Positions 42,975-52,285 of a stretch of 64,000 bases of DNA are shown here, one piece after another (the first letter of the stretch is position 1; the number at the start of each line of letters is the position of its first letter). The stretch covers positions 1 to 64,000 of the forward strand of contig NZ_JABGCB010000024.1 of the NCBI RefSeq assembly GCF_013149295.1, given 5' to 3'. The translations under genes were made by a program, and so were the position numbers. This stretch comes from Novosphingobium sp. SG751A (GTDB taxonomy: Bacteria; Pseudomonadota; Alphaproteobacteria; Sphingomonadales; Sphingomonadaceae). Under the pieces are notes generated by a model, which saw nothing but the letters and a program-made list of their open reading frames with translations, ran no database searches and was not told the DNA's origin.

Positions 42975-44689
42975 GGGCGCGCCTGCGCCGAAAATGCGGT
43001 GATACGGAAGAAGTCGAAATCGGCGCTGCCATTGACTGTGGCGGTGGCCGATGGCGTGCCAAAGGGGGCACTGGCAAAGAGGCCCAGCCTGGCGCCGACC
43101 CAGAGGCCGGGCTGCGTCATGAAAGGATGGCCCAGCGGCGTGTAATGCTGACCGTCCAGACTGTAGGACAGCGAGATCTGTGCGTGCTCTTCGCGCAGCA
43201 TGGATGGCCAATAGGGGCTAAAACCAGGAGGTCCGACATTCACAGTGATCGGTGTCGCGCAGAGCTTCAGCCAGACCGATTGAGCCGTCAGCAGCGGACC
43301 TGCGCTGCGTTGTACAGGTTGCCCCGATCCGGCGGCGCCTTTGGCATAGGAGACGATCTGTAATCCCTCCGCGGTTTTTTCGACGCCGATCCATGCGAAG
43401 GTCTTGCCGTGGATAGCAAGACCGGCCTTTTCACCCAGAACGCGGGCAGAAAGCTTCATGCGCGTCGTGGCGGTAAAAGCGGGTGCGGGAAGGCGTTGCG
43501 ACAGGACCGCGCCATTTTCGAAAAGATCCGCTGGACCGGGTACGGCGAGCAGATGCAGGGCGCCCTCTGAGACTCTCGCCCAATCGGGAGCCGGATTGCT
43601 GTTGAAGCTCCAGACAGGGGAGAGGGCTGCGTCAAATTCATCATTGCCGGTCGGCACCGCGATGGGCTGCACGGGTAATCCCGGCTTGGTGTGACGGTCG
43701 ACAGGCTCGCCCCTGCCGCTGGACCTGACAGGTTTGCCGATCACCGGCCAGTCATCCACCCAGCGCATCGGTTCCAGATGGACCACCCGCCCATAGGTAT
43801 CGCGATCCTGAAAATGCAGGAACCAGTTCTCACCGGAAGGCGTTGTGATCCATGCACCCTGATGCGGGCCGTTGATGGGGGTGCTGCCCTGATCGAGGAC
43901 ATCGCGGCCTTCGTAGGGACCTTGGATCGAGCGGCTGCGGAACACGCCTTGCCACCCGCCTTTGACGCTGCCGCTGGGGGCAAAGACATAATACCAGCCG
44001 TTGCGTTTGTAGAGTTTTGGCCCTTCGGTGGTCTGCCATGGGCGCGGGCCAAGGCTGGTCATCACCGCCGGCAATGTGTCGCCGTCGATGATGGTCTTGC
44101 CCTCGCCAAGTGTATGCGTGCCATCACCATTCAGGGGTTTGAGCGTGATACGATTGGCAAAGCCCGCCCGGCTCCTGGCATAGGCATGGACCAGCCAGCC
44201 TTTGCCATCCTCATCCCAGAAGGGCGCCGGATCGATGGCCCCGCGCGTATCATCGACCAGCACCGGGGCGGACCATGGGCCTTCGGGTTGCAAGGCGGTC
44301 ACGAGGAAAATCCCCCGGTCGGGATCGGGGAAATAGATCATGAAGCGCCCGTTGTGATAACGGATCGTGGGCGCCCAGACCCCGCCTCCACGCCGGGGCG
44401 TCTGGTAATGCGTATCGGGCAGCAGTCGGGGTAGGGCATGACCGATCAACGTCCAGTTCACCAGATCGCGCGATTCCAGAACCGGCAGGCCCGGACTTTC
44501 GGTGAAGGAGGAAGCCACCAGAAAGAAGCGGTCGCCCACCCTTTCCACATCGGGATCGGCCCAGTCGCCGATCAGCACCGGGTTGCGATAGGTGCCATTG
44601 CCCTGATCCGCTATCCAGTGGCCGTCCGTTTCAGGGGCAGGAGAGGCGCTGGCCAGCAGGATGGCGGAGAGCAGGGCGATGGAGGCCAT
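42971..44689 (-). CDS. Glycoside hydrolase family 43 (arabinofuranosidase/xylosidase type)
   Basis: A 572-residue secreted enzyme with a short signal peptide. The five-bladed propeller domain has the catalytic triad Asp45 (DWADPDV), Asp153 (AIDPAPF) and Glu222 (TTEGPKLY). From about residue 355 a second domain resembles the concanavalin-like C-terminal module of GH43 (YSLDGQHYTPLGHPF). The substrate is probably alpha-L-arabinofuranosyl or beta-xylosyl side chains. It begins one base before the TonB receptor gene ends. Confidence 0.92.
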   Translation of the reverse strand: MASIALLSAILLASASPAPETDGHWIADQGNGTYRNPVLIGDWADPDVERVGDRFFLVASSFTESPGLPVLESRDLVNWTLIGHALPRLLPDTHYQTPRRGGGVWAPTIRYHNGRFMIYFPDPDRGIFLVTALQPEGPWSAPVLVDDTRGAIDPAPFWDEDGKGWLVHAYARSRAGFANRITLKPLNGDGTHTLGEGKTIIDGDTLPAVMTSLGPRPWQTTEGPKLYKRNGWYYVFAPSGSVKGGWQGVFRSRSIQGPYEGRDVLDQGSTPINGPHQGAWITTPSGENWFLHFQDRDTYGRVVHLEPMRWVDDWPVIGKPVRSSGRGEPVDRHTKPGLPVQPIAVPTGNDEFDAALSPVWSFNSNPAPDWARVSEGALHLLAVPGPADLFENGAVLSQRLPAPAFTATTRMKLSARVLGEKAGLAIHGKTFAWIGVEKTAEGLQIVSYAKGAAGSGQPVQRSAGPLLTAQSVWLKLCATPITVNVGPPGFSPYWPSMLREEHAQISLSYSLDGQHYTPLGHPFMTQPGLWVGARLGLFASAPFGTPSATATVNGSADFDFFRITAFSAQARP

Positions 44690-44690
44690 A

Positions 44691-47480
44691 TCAGAAACGG
44701 GCGCTGGCGGTGAAGAAGAAGGATCGCGGCGCGTTTACCTGAACCGTCGAGAGCGCATTGGGGTATTGGGCGATGAAATCCGCCTCAGTCATGTTCGAGG
44801 GGATTGTGCCGACGGTCCCGACCTTGGTGGGCGAGGCATCGTTGAACAGGTTGTTGACGTTGAACTGAAGCGTCAGCCGGTCATTGACGTTATAGGTCAC
44901 GCCCATGTCCGAGAGTTTCTGCGGAGCAAGGCGGAATGTGTTGCGGATCGTGACCGGGCGCGACCCGATATAGCGGAAGCGGTAATAGGCCCCGAACCGG
45001 CCAAAGCGCAGATTGGCGGTGCCATTATAGACCAGATCGGCCGCCAGCGGCTGAGGCCCGGACGAATAGGTTGCGGTATCATCGTCCTGGGGCTGGATGC
45101 CGCCGGGGCAGGTTGTGGCCGTGGGCACGCCGTTGCAGGTGCCAAGGCTGATCGAGGGGAAGGAAAGCGAAAGCGAGCGCTGAACCGTCAGGACATTGCG
45201 GAAATTGAGCCATTTGGCGACCCGCACCGTATTGTCCAACTCGATCCCGTAGGACTGGTAATGCGCCATGAAGGGCGGCGTGGTGTAGCGCGTGACGCCA
45301 TCAGCCAGAAAACCGTCATTGCGCCGCACGGGCACATTGTTGAGATCCGTGAAATAGAACACCGGGTTGAACTGAAGCCAGCGATTGCGCCATTGGAACG
45401 AAAGCTCGGCGCTCTTGAGCGTAGGCAGAGGCGCGAGGGAGAACTGATCGACCAGGTTCTGGGCGACGTTGAAACCGTCCCAGAAGGCGTCATTGTTCTT
45501 CTTGCCCAGCGTGAAGCGCGCAAACATCGAGAAGCGCGGGCTGAACAGATAGCTCGCAGCGCCGGTGAACTGGGCATAGGTGATGCTCTTGTCGAAGGGA
45601 AAATGCCCGGCGGCTGTATCGACGGCATAGACATTGTCATAGATCGTCGTGGCGGTGCCATCGACACCGCCAAAGCTGCGCGTGGCGGCATTTGGATTGG
45701 TGACGAAGCGGTTGTTTTCGCCCCAGCCGCGATACATCGTCAAACGCGCGCCCGCATCGAGCAGCAGGTGGGAGTTGGCCTCCCATGTGATGCCCAGCAG
45801 CGGGGAGATTTCGCGCACATGCGCCCGGTCGCGCAACGTGAGGCCGACCGAGCTGCCCAGCGCGCCATAGCCTGTGGGATCGGTGATCTGATAGGTCGTG
45901 CCTGCCGCCCCGCCTGCCGTGCTGGTCGTGGTGGTGGTAAAGGCGACGCCCAGCGTGGTCGGCTGGTTCTGCAAAGGCAGGATTGCCCGCCCGCCATAGG
46001 CGAAATCGCGCGAAAAGCTGGTCTGGTTGAAATAGACGCCTGCCGTGATCGTGACCTTGCCAAAATCCTTGGTCAGGGTGAACAGGTCGGTGATGTCACG
46101 GCTGTTGATGATCCCGCTGGAATTGGATGTGCCGGTCATCAGGATCAGGTTGCTGCTGTCAATCGGCGCCTGATTGACCAGCGTCTGATTGGGCAGCAGG
46201 TTGGGTGTGTTCCTGTCCATGCAATAGCCATTGGTGACGGCGGTGACGCAAACGCCGTTCTGGCTGGCAGAAGTTATGCGATAGACGCGCGCCAGCACTT
46301 GCCCGGTCGAACGGTTGGTCAGTGTGAAATAGCCCGGCGTGTTGCTCAGCCCCGCCGCGGCCGTACCCATCGTTGTCCATGTCGCGGAATTGAGCAGGCT
46401 TTGATAGGCAAAGTCCGTGGCATAGGTGTGTTCGACCGAATTGTTCTGGATCCGCAGATTGTTCGAAAGTTTCAGGCCGTTGTTGAATGTATGATCCCAT
46501 TTGATCGTCCCGGCAAAGGACTTTTCATGACTGAAATTGCTGGGATCCCAGTTGCGCGAACCATCGCTGCCAAACGGCACCGTATGGGCCAGATCGCCCG
46601 TCGGCAGATAATTCACATCGCGGCCAAAGCCCGGAAGAAATTGCGGATCGTTGAAACCGATGGTGATCGGGCGGAACGTGTCATTGGTGCCGGTGTGATC
46701 GTCAAGATATTTGAACGAGACGAGCAGGCCGCCCGAACCCCAATCGCTGTTGTAGCTGTAATTCATATTGGCCTTGATCTGGCCGCCATAATTCATCGGA
46801 TAGGCAATGGAACGATAGCCGTAACCGTGGCGGTAATCGCCGCCGACTGACCAGGCCAGTGTCTTGTCATCGTTGTGCCAGCCATAATAGGCATCGTATT
46901 TCTGATAGAGATTGCCATCCCCTTCATTGCCCAGACGCACGATCACCTGTCCGCCGGGATCGGTCATGCCGTTTTTCGAGATGTAGTTGAACAGGCCCGC
47001 GGGTGCATTGGGGCCGGTGATTGCCGCTGAACCGCCACGCACGGCCTGCACACGCTTGATGGTGACATCGGCGCGCAGGAACATGTCGGGCTGAAAATTG
47101 GAATAGGGCGCGGGGGTGAGGGGGAGCCCGTCCTCCATCATCGTCGTCCAGTAATAGCCATAGGTCGAGGCATCGGTGCCGTTCGACAGGCCACGGGCAA
47201 AGACGGTCGCCTTGGCCTCGCCCGCGTCGGAATTGACGACCACGCCGGGAATTTCTGTCAGCAGATCCGCCGCGCTCAGCGGTACAGTGGTCTGGATCTT
47301 TTCCTCGCCCACGGTGGTTGAGGAAATGGGCGCCTTGCTGGCCATCGTATCGCGCAGCACGCCCGTGACGATGATTTCCTCATTGGTCGCGCGCTCATTA
47401 TTGCGGGTCTGTGCCATGGCGGGCGCGGTGACCGCTGCGGCGCTGGCGTAGAGTGCTGCCAGAAGAATGTGACGTTCCAT
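44691..47480 (-). CDS. TonB-dependent receptor of the carbohydrate locus (left arm)
   Basis: A 929-residue outer-membrane receptor. A signal peptide (LAALYASAAAVTAPAMAQ) is followed by a TonB box-like EEIIVTGVL (about residue 33), a plug domain (SAADLLTEIPGVVVNSDAG, VQAVRGGSAAITGP) and a large barrel ending SFFFTASARF. It has no STN domain, so it is a transporter, not a signal relay. It probably imports oligosaccharides for the enzymes in the operon. A large palindrome lies about 70 bp upstream. Confidence 0.93.
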   Translation of the reverse strand: MERHILLAALYASAAAVTAPAMAQTRNNERATNEEIIVTGVLRDTMASKAPISSTTVGEEKIQTTVPLSAADLLTEIPGVVVNSDAGEAKATVFARGLSNGTDASTYGYYWTTMMEDGLPLTPAPYSNFQPDMFLRADVTIKRVQAVRGGSAAITGPNAPAGLFNYISKNGMTDPGGQVIVRLGNEGDGNLYQKYDAYYGWHNDDKTLAWSVGGDYRHGYGYRSIAYPMNYGGQIKANMNYSYNSDWGSGGLLVSFKYLDDHTGTNDTFRPITIGFNDPQFLPGFGRDVNYLPTGDLAHTVPFGSDGSRNWDPSNFSHEKSFAGTIKWDHTFNNGLKLSNNLRIQNNSVEHTYATDFAYQSLLNSATWTTMGTAAAGLSNTPGYFTLTNRSTGQVLARVYRITSASQNGVCVTAVTNGYCMDRNTPNLLPNQTLVNQAPIDSSNLILMTGTSNSSGIINSRDITDLFTLTKDFGKVTITAGVYFNQTSFSRDFAYGGRAILPLQNQPTTLGVAFTTTTTSTAGGAAGTTYQITDPTGYGALGSSVGLTLRDRAHVREISPLLGITWEANSHLLLDAGARLTMYRGWGENNRFVTNPNAATRSFGGVDGTATTIYDNVYAVDTAAGHFPFDKSITYAQFTGAASYLFSPRFSMFARFTLGKKNNDAFWDGFNVAQNLVDQFSLAPLPTLKSAELSFQWRNRWLQFNPVFYFTDLNNVPVRRNDGFLADGVTRYTTPPFMAHYQSYGIELDNTVRVAKWLNFRNVLTVQRSLSLSFPSISLGTCNGVPTATTCPGGIQPQDDDTATYSSGPQPLAADLVYNGTANLRFGRFGAYYRFRYIGSRPVTIRNTFRLAPQKLSDMGVTYNVNDRLTLQFNVNNLFNDASPTKVGTVGTIPSNMTEADFIAQYPNALSTVQVNAPRSFFFTASARF

Positions 47481-47547
47481 TTTGCCCCTCCGTTTATGCG
47501 CCGTCGCTATGGTTGCGACTGGCGGGTCGATCCGTTCAGGCATGGGC

Positions 47548-47596
47548 CTTTGCGAACCTGTTATCGATATCTGATACCGATAACAGGTTCGCAAAG
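47548..47596. promoter_or_regulatory. LacI-type operator within a 49-bp inverted repeat
   Basis: The arms CTTTGCGAACCTGTTATCG (47548-47566) and its exact reverse complement (47578-47596) flank an 11-base centre that is itself nearly palindromic. The inner part contains TGTTATCGATATC followed by TGATACCGATAACA, the motif shared with 55774-55795 and 58076-58098. It sits just upstream of the receptor gene and is the likely binding site of the LacI-family protein encoded at 55883. Confidence 0.75.
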
Positions 47597-47660
47597 CAAG
47601 AGGCTAAAAGCTTGTAGGACTAAATAAGGTCGAGATGGCCAGCGCGCATCAGAAAAGCAC

Positions 47661-49589
47661 TTAATTCCAGAGGGAAAGCGACTTTCCTGAACCAGCTCTT
47701 CGCGCGCCATGCTTTGTGGGATAGAGCGAAACGGTCAGATCGAGATCGCCCGTGGCCTGCGGTTGGGCGCGAATGGCGAGAATCGAGACATCCTTATTGT
47801 CCGCTTCGCCAGGATGATCGGGCGCGGCGGACAGCACTTCAAAAACATGGCCGGGCGTGTCGATCACCGCCTGCATCGCCTTGCCTTCCTGTGTCAGCGT
47901 GGCCCGGTTGCCGTGCAGAGTGATCGTGGCGCGGGTGAACATCGCCCAGCGCCAGATCTGATCGGGCCGTCCGGCGCGGATCTCGTCACGGATTACGATA
48001 TGTTGTCCGTCCGCAAGGAAATCGACGCCGCGCTGAAGGCTTTGTGCTGCCCCCGGATAGGCTTTGGTCAGGTCAAGAACGGCCATGCCGCCATCCTCAC
48101 GCTCTCTGAACCGTGAGATCGGGGCGAGCCCTTCGGGCGATTGTTTTCCGCCTTCGGGCATGATCGTCCCATGACCCTTGGCCGAGATGCGATAGATGTT
48201 GAAGCGCTTGCCTTCCGGCCCGCTGTCGAAGTAGCCGGGAACCTGATAACTGTCCGAACCCAGATCAATGGCCCAGCGCACGCCCTGACTGTCCAGCACG
48301 AAGGAGCCGAGGTCGTGGTGTGCATGGTTGGCCGCATTATTGCCGCCCTTGAAGCCGAGATAGACGTCCCCCGGCGCCCACCCGCTACGAAAAATTGCCA
48401 GATCGGCTTCGCCGCGAAAATGGCGGGCCTTTTGGGTGTCGGGTTTTGCCGCCACGGCTTGCGGATACCACAAGGTATAGAGCGGCAGGAAACGATCGAA
48501 TTCGCCATCCAGTTTTGCAGAGCGGATCAGTTCGAGCAGGTCTTGCCTTGCCCTTTCCACACTGGCGGGATGGCCGAAACGCTGGCCCAGATAGGCAAGG
48601 GCGGGGCTGGGCGCGAGTTTTTCGTGGCAATCGGCATAGTTGAAGGCCTTCCCGGTCGGCCCCTGCGCCCAGAGTCGGAAAGTATCGGTCACCTGAAACC
48701 CTGCGGATTTCGCCAGACCCCGATCATTACCAAAACCCACCTCGAGCATGGCCAGAATGATCACATGATAGGTCGTGCCATAGGTCCAGTACACCGGCCC
48801 TTCGGCGCTGATCCCGTCCGGTTCATAGGAGGTCAGCGCCAGCGGAACCGATCGCACCGCCCCGGCGATGACATCGGCGCAGAGCAGCGCCTCGCTCTCT
48901 GCCACGGCCATTGCCGCGGCCAGCGCGCCGCCGTTGCAGACCTGATTCCAGTTCCATGTATAGGCCGGGAAGCCCAGCCACGGATCTTTCGACCCGCGAT
49001 AGGCACGATCGGCCCAGAGAAGGCATTTTTCCACCAGCGCCGTGCGGACCAGATCGCGCGTGTCTTCGTCCATAAAGCCGTGGAGCCAGTCATAGCCGAC
49101 GGCCACGCCAAAAGCGGTTTCGGCCACATCGAGAAAATGGGTATGGTTCCATTCGGGAAACCGCGCGGCGGATGTCATTTCCGCCACGGCCCTTTCGGCA
49201 AAGGCGCGCTCTCCGGTCCAGCGCCAGGCAAAGGCGCAGGTCATGATGTAATGGATGATCTGGCGCGATCCGCCCAGCATCGATGGGCGCTCGGCCCCGG
49301 TCAGGCGAAAGGGCACATGGGGGCGGGTAAGGATTGCGCGGGCATCGGTCAGGATATGCTCGATCAGTTGCGCGAAGAGCGGGTCGCCCTTTGCGGCGGC
49401 GCGCATGGTGTTGAGCGCGCCATCGGTGATCAGCAGGCGCGGATGATCCTGTTTGAGATCAGGCAGGACTTCGCCAAACTTGCTCGAGGGAAAACCGCTG
49501 CGGGCAAAAGCGGGCAGGGCCCTTCCGGCCAGCAGCAGCGCGCTGCTTCCCATCAGGGCGCGGCGGGTCAGCCGTTTTGTTTGAACCAT
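47661..49589 (-). CDS. Heparinase II/III-family polysaccharide lyase
   Basis: A 642-residue secreted protein. A signal with two Arg (TRRALMGSSALLLAG) is followed by an alpha/alpha-toroid domain and a C-terminal beta-sandwich with the heparinase II/III hallmark NNAANHAHHDLGSFVLDSQG (about residues 430-450) and GYFDSG. Such lyases split uronic-acid-containing chains by beta-elimination and release unsaturated uronosyl ends, the substrate of GH88. GGAGAAG lies five bases before the ATG at 49589. Confidence 0.9.
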   Translation of the reverse strand: MVQTKRLTRRALMGSSALLLAGRALPAFARSGFPSSKFGEVLPDLKQDHPRLLITDGALNTMRAAAKGDPLFAQLIEHILTDARAILTRPHVPFRLTGAERPSMLGGSRQIIHYIMTCAFAWRWTGERAFAERAVAEMTSAARFPEWNHTHFLDVAETAFGVAVGYDWLHGFMDEDTRDLVRTALVEKCLLWADRAYRGSKDPWLGFPAYTWNWNQVCNGGALAAAMAVAESEALLCADVIAGAVRSVPLALTSYEPDGISAEGPVYWTYGTTYHVIILAMLEVGFGNDRGLAKSAGFQVTDTFRLWAQGPTGKAFNYADCHEKLAPSPALAYLGQRFGHPASVERARQDLLELIRSAKLDGEFDRFLPLYTLWYPQAVAAKPDTQKARHFRGEADLAIFRSGWAPGDVYLGFKGGNNAANHAHHDLGSFVLDSQGVRWAIDLGSDSYQVPGYFDSGPEGKRFNIYRISAKGHGTIMPEGGKQSPEGLAPISRFREREDGGMAVLDLTKAYPGAAQSLQRGVDFLADGQHIVIRDEIRAGRPDQIWRWAMFTRATITLHGNRATLTQEGKAMQAVIDTPGHVFEVLSAAPDHPGEADNKDVSILAIRAQPQATGDLDLTVSLYPTKHGARRAGSGKSLSLWN

Positions 49590-49626
49590 TTGTTCTTCTC
49601 CCGAAATTGTTCTTTGTGCTGTTCGA

Positions 49627-50661
49627 TCAGCGCCTGACATCGCCGGAATTGCCGGTGAAATTGTCCACTTCCGAGCGCGGGAGGCGGAGCCAGTCGCCGT
49701 GGAGGGAGTGCTTGAGCGCATTCATGGCGAGGCCCAGTTCCGCCATCTTGCGTGCATCCCCGCCTTCGAGCCAGCCCGTCAGCACGCCAGCGGCAAAGGC
49801 ATCACCCGATCCCACCCGGTCGACGATATCGGTGATCTCGATCTCCGTCGTCTGATGCCGATCCTCGCGCAGGTCCACGCGGGCCGAGAGGCGGTGGTGG
49901 GTTTGGGTGATCGGATGACGCGCGGTGCTGGCCATGACCTGAAGGTTGGGGAAGGTCGTAAAGGCAGCCTCGACCGCCTCGCGCCGCCGTTCCGCGCCAT
50001 CGCCCGAGAAGGGCTTTTGCAGCAGCAGCGTCATGTCGCGGTGGTTGCCGAACATGATCGTCGCGTCGGCCAAGAGTTCCAGCAGGATCTCACGCGGATT
50101 GCTGTCCCATGCGCCCCAAAGCTTCTCGCGGAAATTGCAGTCGAAGCTGACCGGTACGCCTGCCGCGCGGGCGGCCTTGATCGCGGCGCGGGCAAGCTCA
50201 ACGCCCCCCGGCCCCAATGCGGCGGTGATGCCCGAGATGTGGAACAGCGAGGCACCGTCGAGCGCGGCGGCAAAGTCGAACTCCTCCGGCTTTGCCGTGG
50301 CAAAGGCCGAACCGGCGCGGTCATAGGTGATCGCCGAGGGGCGGAGCGACCCGCCAACCTCGAGGAAATACAGCCCCATGCGGCCCCCAGATTCACCGGC
50401 ACCGCGCACGAAATGCTGCACCTCAACGCCCGCTCCCGCCAGTGCCGCCCGCGCCTTGTCGCCCAGCGCATTGGCGGGGACTTTCGACACAAACCGCGCC
50501 TGATGCCCCATCGCCACCAGCGCCACGCCGACATTGGCCTCCGCCCCGCCGATCGTCAGGTCGAGCGATTGCGCATCGGCAATCACCCTCCCCGCTGGCG
50601 TGGCAAAGCGCAGCATCACCTCGCCAAAGCAGACGACGGGGCCAGAACGCACCGAAGTCAT
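49627..50661 (-). CDS. kdgK: 2-keto-3-deoxygluconate kinase (PfkB family)
   Basis: A 344-residue cytoplasmic sugar kinase that phosphorylates 2-keto-3-deoxygluconate to KDPG. The N-terminal FGEVMLRFATPAG and GGAEANVGVALVAMG and the PfkB signature DRVGSGDAFAAG with the catalytic Asp are all visible. The start at 50661 overlaps the kduD stop by 4 bp (ATGA). The KDPG aldolase needed next is not in the window. Confidence 0.92.
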   Translation of the reverse strand: MTSVRSGPVVCFGEVMLRFATPAGRVIADAQSLDLTIGGAEANVGVALVAMGHQARFVSKVPANALGDKARAALAGAGVEVQHFVRGAGESGGRMGLYFLEVGGSLRPSAITYDRAGSAFATAKPEEFDFAAALDGASLFHISGITAALGPGGVELARAAIKAARAAGVPVSFDCNFREKLWGAWDSNPREILLELLADATIMFGNHRDMTLLLQKPFSGDGAERRREAVEAAFTTFPNLQVMASTARHPITQTHHRLSARVDLREDRHQTTEIEITDIVDRVGSGDAFAAGVLTGWLEGGDARKMAELGLAMNALKHSLHGDWLRLPRSEVDNFTGNSGDVRR

Positions 50662-51422
50662 CGTGCCAGCCAACCGCCATCGACGGCCAGCACATGGCCC
50701 TGAACGTAATCCGCCGCGCCGCTGGCCAGAAATACTGCCGCGCCGCCCATATCCGCCGGGCTGCCCCAGCGGCCTTCGGGGATGCGCTCCATGATCTGGC
50801 GGTTGCGCGCCTCGTCCGATTGCAGCGCCGCTGTGTTGTTGGTGGCGATATAGCCCGGCGCGATGGCGTTGACGTTCACGCCCTTGGCCGCCCATTCGCA
50901 GGCCAGCAGCTTGGTCAGCCCCGCCACGCCGGATTTCGAGGCAGTGTAGCTGGGCACGCGGATGCCGCCCTGAAAGCTGAGCATCGAGGCGATGTTGATG
51001 ATCTTGCCGCGCTGGCCCGTGGCCGCATGGTTGGCGATCATGTGGCGACCGGCGGCCTGGCTCAGGAAGAACACCGACTTCAGGTTGGTGTCCACCACCG
51101 CGTCCCAGTCTTCCTCGGTGAAATCGACGCTGTCATTGCGGCGGATGATCCCGGCATTGTTGACCAGAATATGCAATCCGCCCAGCTTCTCCACCGCCTG
51201 CGCCACGACATCGCCCACCGGGGCAATCGAGGACAGATCCGCGCCGATGATCTCGGCCCGGCGCCCGGTGTCGCGCACCAGAGCCGCAGTTTCCTCCGCC
51301 GGTGTGCGGCCTACCAGCGCCACATCGGCCCCGGCGGTGGCCAGAGCCAGCGCAATCCCCTGACCGATGCCCGTATTGGCACCGGTCACCACGGCCACGC
51401 GGCCGGTAAGGTCAAAGCTCAT
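50658..51422 (-). CDS. kduD: 2-dehydro-3-deoxy-D-gluconate 5-dehydrogenase
   Basis: A 254-residue short-chain dehydrogenase. The nucleotide-binding motif TGANTGIGQG is at residues 13-22. The catalytic Ser146, Tyr159 and Lys163 lie in IINIASM and YTASKSG. LSFQGGIRVPSYTASKSG is characteristic of KduD, which reduces the KduI product to 2-keto-3-deoxygluconate. It lies between kduI and kdgK in pathway order. Confidence 0.93.
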   Translation of the reverse strand: MSFDLTGRVAVVTGANTGIGQGIALALATAGADVALVGRTPAEETAALVRDTGRRAEIIGADLSSIAPVGDVVAQAVEKLGGLHILVNNAGIIRRNDSVDFTEEDWDAVVDTNLKSVFFLSQAAGRHMIANHAATGQRGKIINIASMLSFQGGIRVPSYTASKSGVAGLTKLLACEWAAKGVNVNAIAPGYIATNNTAALQSDEARNRQIMERIPEGRWGSPADMGGAAVFLASGAADYVQGHVLAVDGGWLAR

Positions 51423-51444
51423 TCTTCCTCTCCCTTGGGGCCGC

Positions 51445-52281
51445 TTACTTGAGCTGGCAGATGTCGAGGACCTTCATGTCGGTATAGTCGAGGTTTTCCC
51501 CGCCCATTGCCCAGATGAAGGCATATTTCTTGGTGCCGCTGCCCATGTGGACCGACCACGGGGGGCTGATCACGGCTTCTTCATTGCCGATCACGATGTG
51601 GCGCAGGTCTTCGGGCTGGCCCATGTAATGGAACACGCGGTCGGCCTCGGTGGGCATGTCGAAATAGAGATAGATCTCGCTGCGGCGGTCATGCAGGTGC
51701 GGCGGCATCGTGTTCCACACGCTGCCTTCCTCCAGCACGGTCAGGCCGAGCAGGAGCTGGGCGCTCTCGCAGATGCCGGGGATGACCAGCTGATAGATCG
51801 TGCGCTGGTTCGAATTGGCCAGATCGCCACGGGCCAGCGGGTTGGCCTGATCGAGCGTGATATGCTTGATCGGGAAGGCCTTGTGGGCCGGAACGCTGGC
51901 GATGTAGAAACGCGCGCCTTCGCCTTCAAAGATCACCTCGCCGGTGCCCATGGGCAGATAGAGGCATTCCTTGTTGCCCATTTCATAGCGCGTGCCATCG
52001 ACGGTGATCGCGCCGGGGCCGCCAATATTGACGATACCCGCCTCGCGACGCTCCAGAAACGGATGGCCGGCAGCACTGGCAGGCTCGGTCTGCGCGGGGA
52101 GTTTGAGCGGTTCCTTACCCGGCACCGCGCCGCCGATCACGAAGCGTTCGTTATGCGAATAATTGAGGCTCACTTGCCCCTCGACAAACATGCCCGATAC
52201 CAGATAACGGTCACGCAGTTCATCATTAGAAACACATTCCATCATGTCAGGATGTGTGGCATGGTAGGTCTTGCAGAACAT
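51445..52281 (-). CDS. kduI: 5-dehydro-4-deoxy-D-glucuronate isomerase
   Basis: A 278-residue cupin-fold isomerase acting on the 4-deoxy-5-keto-uronate that forms from the GH88 product. The zinc ligands are visible as His195, His197 and Glu202 in PPHLHDRRSEIYLY and His245 in WSVHMGSG. RYLVSGMFVEGQVSLNYSH near the N-terminus is typical. It ends 23 bp before kduD and starts 4 bp after the aldo/keto reductase gene. Confidence 0.95.
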   Translation of the reverse strand: MFCKTYHATHPDMMECVSNDELRDRYLVSGMFVEGQVSLNYSHNERFVIGGAVPGKEPLKLPAQTEPASAAGHPFLERREAGIVNIGGPGAITVDGTRYEMGNKECLYLPMGTGEVIFEGEGARFYIASVPAHKAFPIKHITLDQANPLARGDLANSNQRTIYQLVIPGICESAQLLLGLTVLEEGSVWNTMPPHLHDRRSEIYLYFDMPTEADRVFHYMGQPEDLRHIVIGNEEAVISPPWSVHMGSGTKKYAFIWAMGGENLDYTDMKVLDICQLK

Positions 52282-52285
52282 GGCT

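Noticed and set aside
44661..46850. 729-codon plus-strand frame opposite the receptor gene
   Set aside because: The product shows no fold or motif, is rich in Arg, Gly and Ile in a shadow-like pattern, and the minus strand encodes a clear TonB receptor.
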